This document shows, piece after piece, positions 6,280 through 6,481 of a stretch of DNA of 6,481 nt. The notes below the pieces were generated by a model. That model made no database searches. It saw only the letters and a list, made by a program, of their open reading frames with translations, and was not told where the DNA came from. A program made the position numbers and the translations under genes. Within the stretch, counting starts at the first letter, position 1, and the number at the start of each line of letters is the position of its first letter. The stretch comes from Tannerellaceae bacterium. Its GTDB lineage: Bacteria > Bacteroidota > Bacteroidia > Bacteroidales > Tannerellaceae. The stretch lies in contig JAIRYL010000103.1 of the NCBI GenBank assembly GCA_031267775.1, forward strand, positions 1-6,481. Reading direction: 5' to 3'.

Positions 6280-6481
6280 CTTTTTTGCGCGCAGTTGCCG
6301 GGAGGTCGCCGATTTTGGCGAAAGTCTGCGCGGAGTTCCGCGCAAGCCGGAAATTTTGGAGAAAACCTGCGCGGAGTTCTGCGCAAGCCGGAAATTTTGG
6401 AGAAAGACTGCGCGGAGTTCTGCGCAAGCCGGAAATTTTGGAGAAAGTCTGCGCGGAGTTGTGCGCAAGCCGGAAATTTTG
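6280..6481. repeat. 41-bp tandem repeat array, running off the right edge
   Basis: Three full near-identical 41-bp units occupy 6321-6361, 6362-6402 and 6403-6443, and a fourth begins at 6444 and is cut by the window end after 38 bases. A degenerate unit precedes them at 6280-6320, keeping TGCGCG, AGTT and ATTTTGG in register. Among the four good copies differences fall only at unit positions 4-5 and 18-19. Each unit contains an 18-bp near-palindrome, TGCGCGGA-GT-TCCGCGCA in the first good copy. There are no unique spacers, so it is not a CRISPR array. A 41-bp unit shifts frame at each copy, which argues against coding. Confidence 0.85.

Noticed and set aside
6139..6468. Repetitive minus-strand protein in the right end
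   Set aside because: Its apparent protein repeats come from a 41-bp DNA repeat read in rotating frames; two frames are open at once, so openness is a repeat artefact.
6321..6481. CRISPR array
   Set aside because: Units are contiguous and nearly identical throughout, with no unique spacers and no cas genes in the window.

Overview
The window looks like chromosomal DNA of a Bacteroidota bacterium, probably order Bacteroidales. Promoters fit the group's TTTG/TTG - about 20 nt - TAnnTTTG pattern. Starts are preceded by A-rich TAAAA-like stretches instead of strong Shine-Dalgarno sequences. Two lipoproteins carry an acidic run just after the lipobox cysteine, as in Bacteroidota surface-exposed lipoproteins. 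Genus and species cannot be told from the sequence.

Layout. At the left edge the first codons of a minus-strand gene run off the window, behind a promoter embedded in an AT-rich dyad; mirror-image promoter elements lie on the opposite strand. Next, on the minus strand, is an SMP-30/gluconolactonase-family lipoprotein gene (107-1006). A 343-bp non-coding gap then holds a consensus promoter reading right, with two copies of an 11-bp direct repeat spaced 31 bp apart. That promoter probably drives a three-gene operon on the plus strand: an outer-membrane beta-barrel porin-like protein (1350-2654), an imelysin-family lipoprotein with an intact GxHxxE motif (2690-3883), and a DUF1111/COG3488 di-heme oxidoreductase lipoprotein with two CxxCH motifs (3896-5434, GTG start). 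Two hairpins separate this operon from a convergent minus-strand queH gene (5514-6050, queuosine biosynthesis). The last 430 bp has no credible gene and ends in a 41-bp tandem repeat array that runs off the right edge.

How the genes fit together. Imelysin and di-heme oxidoreductase genes co-occur in iron-regulated loci of other bacteria. Here the pair follows an outer-membrane channel and both proteins are predicted to be surface lipoproteins, which suggests an outer-membrane iron- or heme-related redox/uptake module. No TonB receptor, permease or DyP peroxidase is present in the window. The gluconolactonase-like gene and queH are divergent from and convergent with the operon and look functionally unrelated. 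The least explained parts are the symmetric promoter at the left edge, the phased direct repeats, and the 41-bp array.
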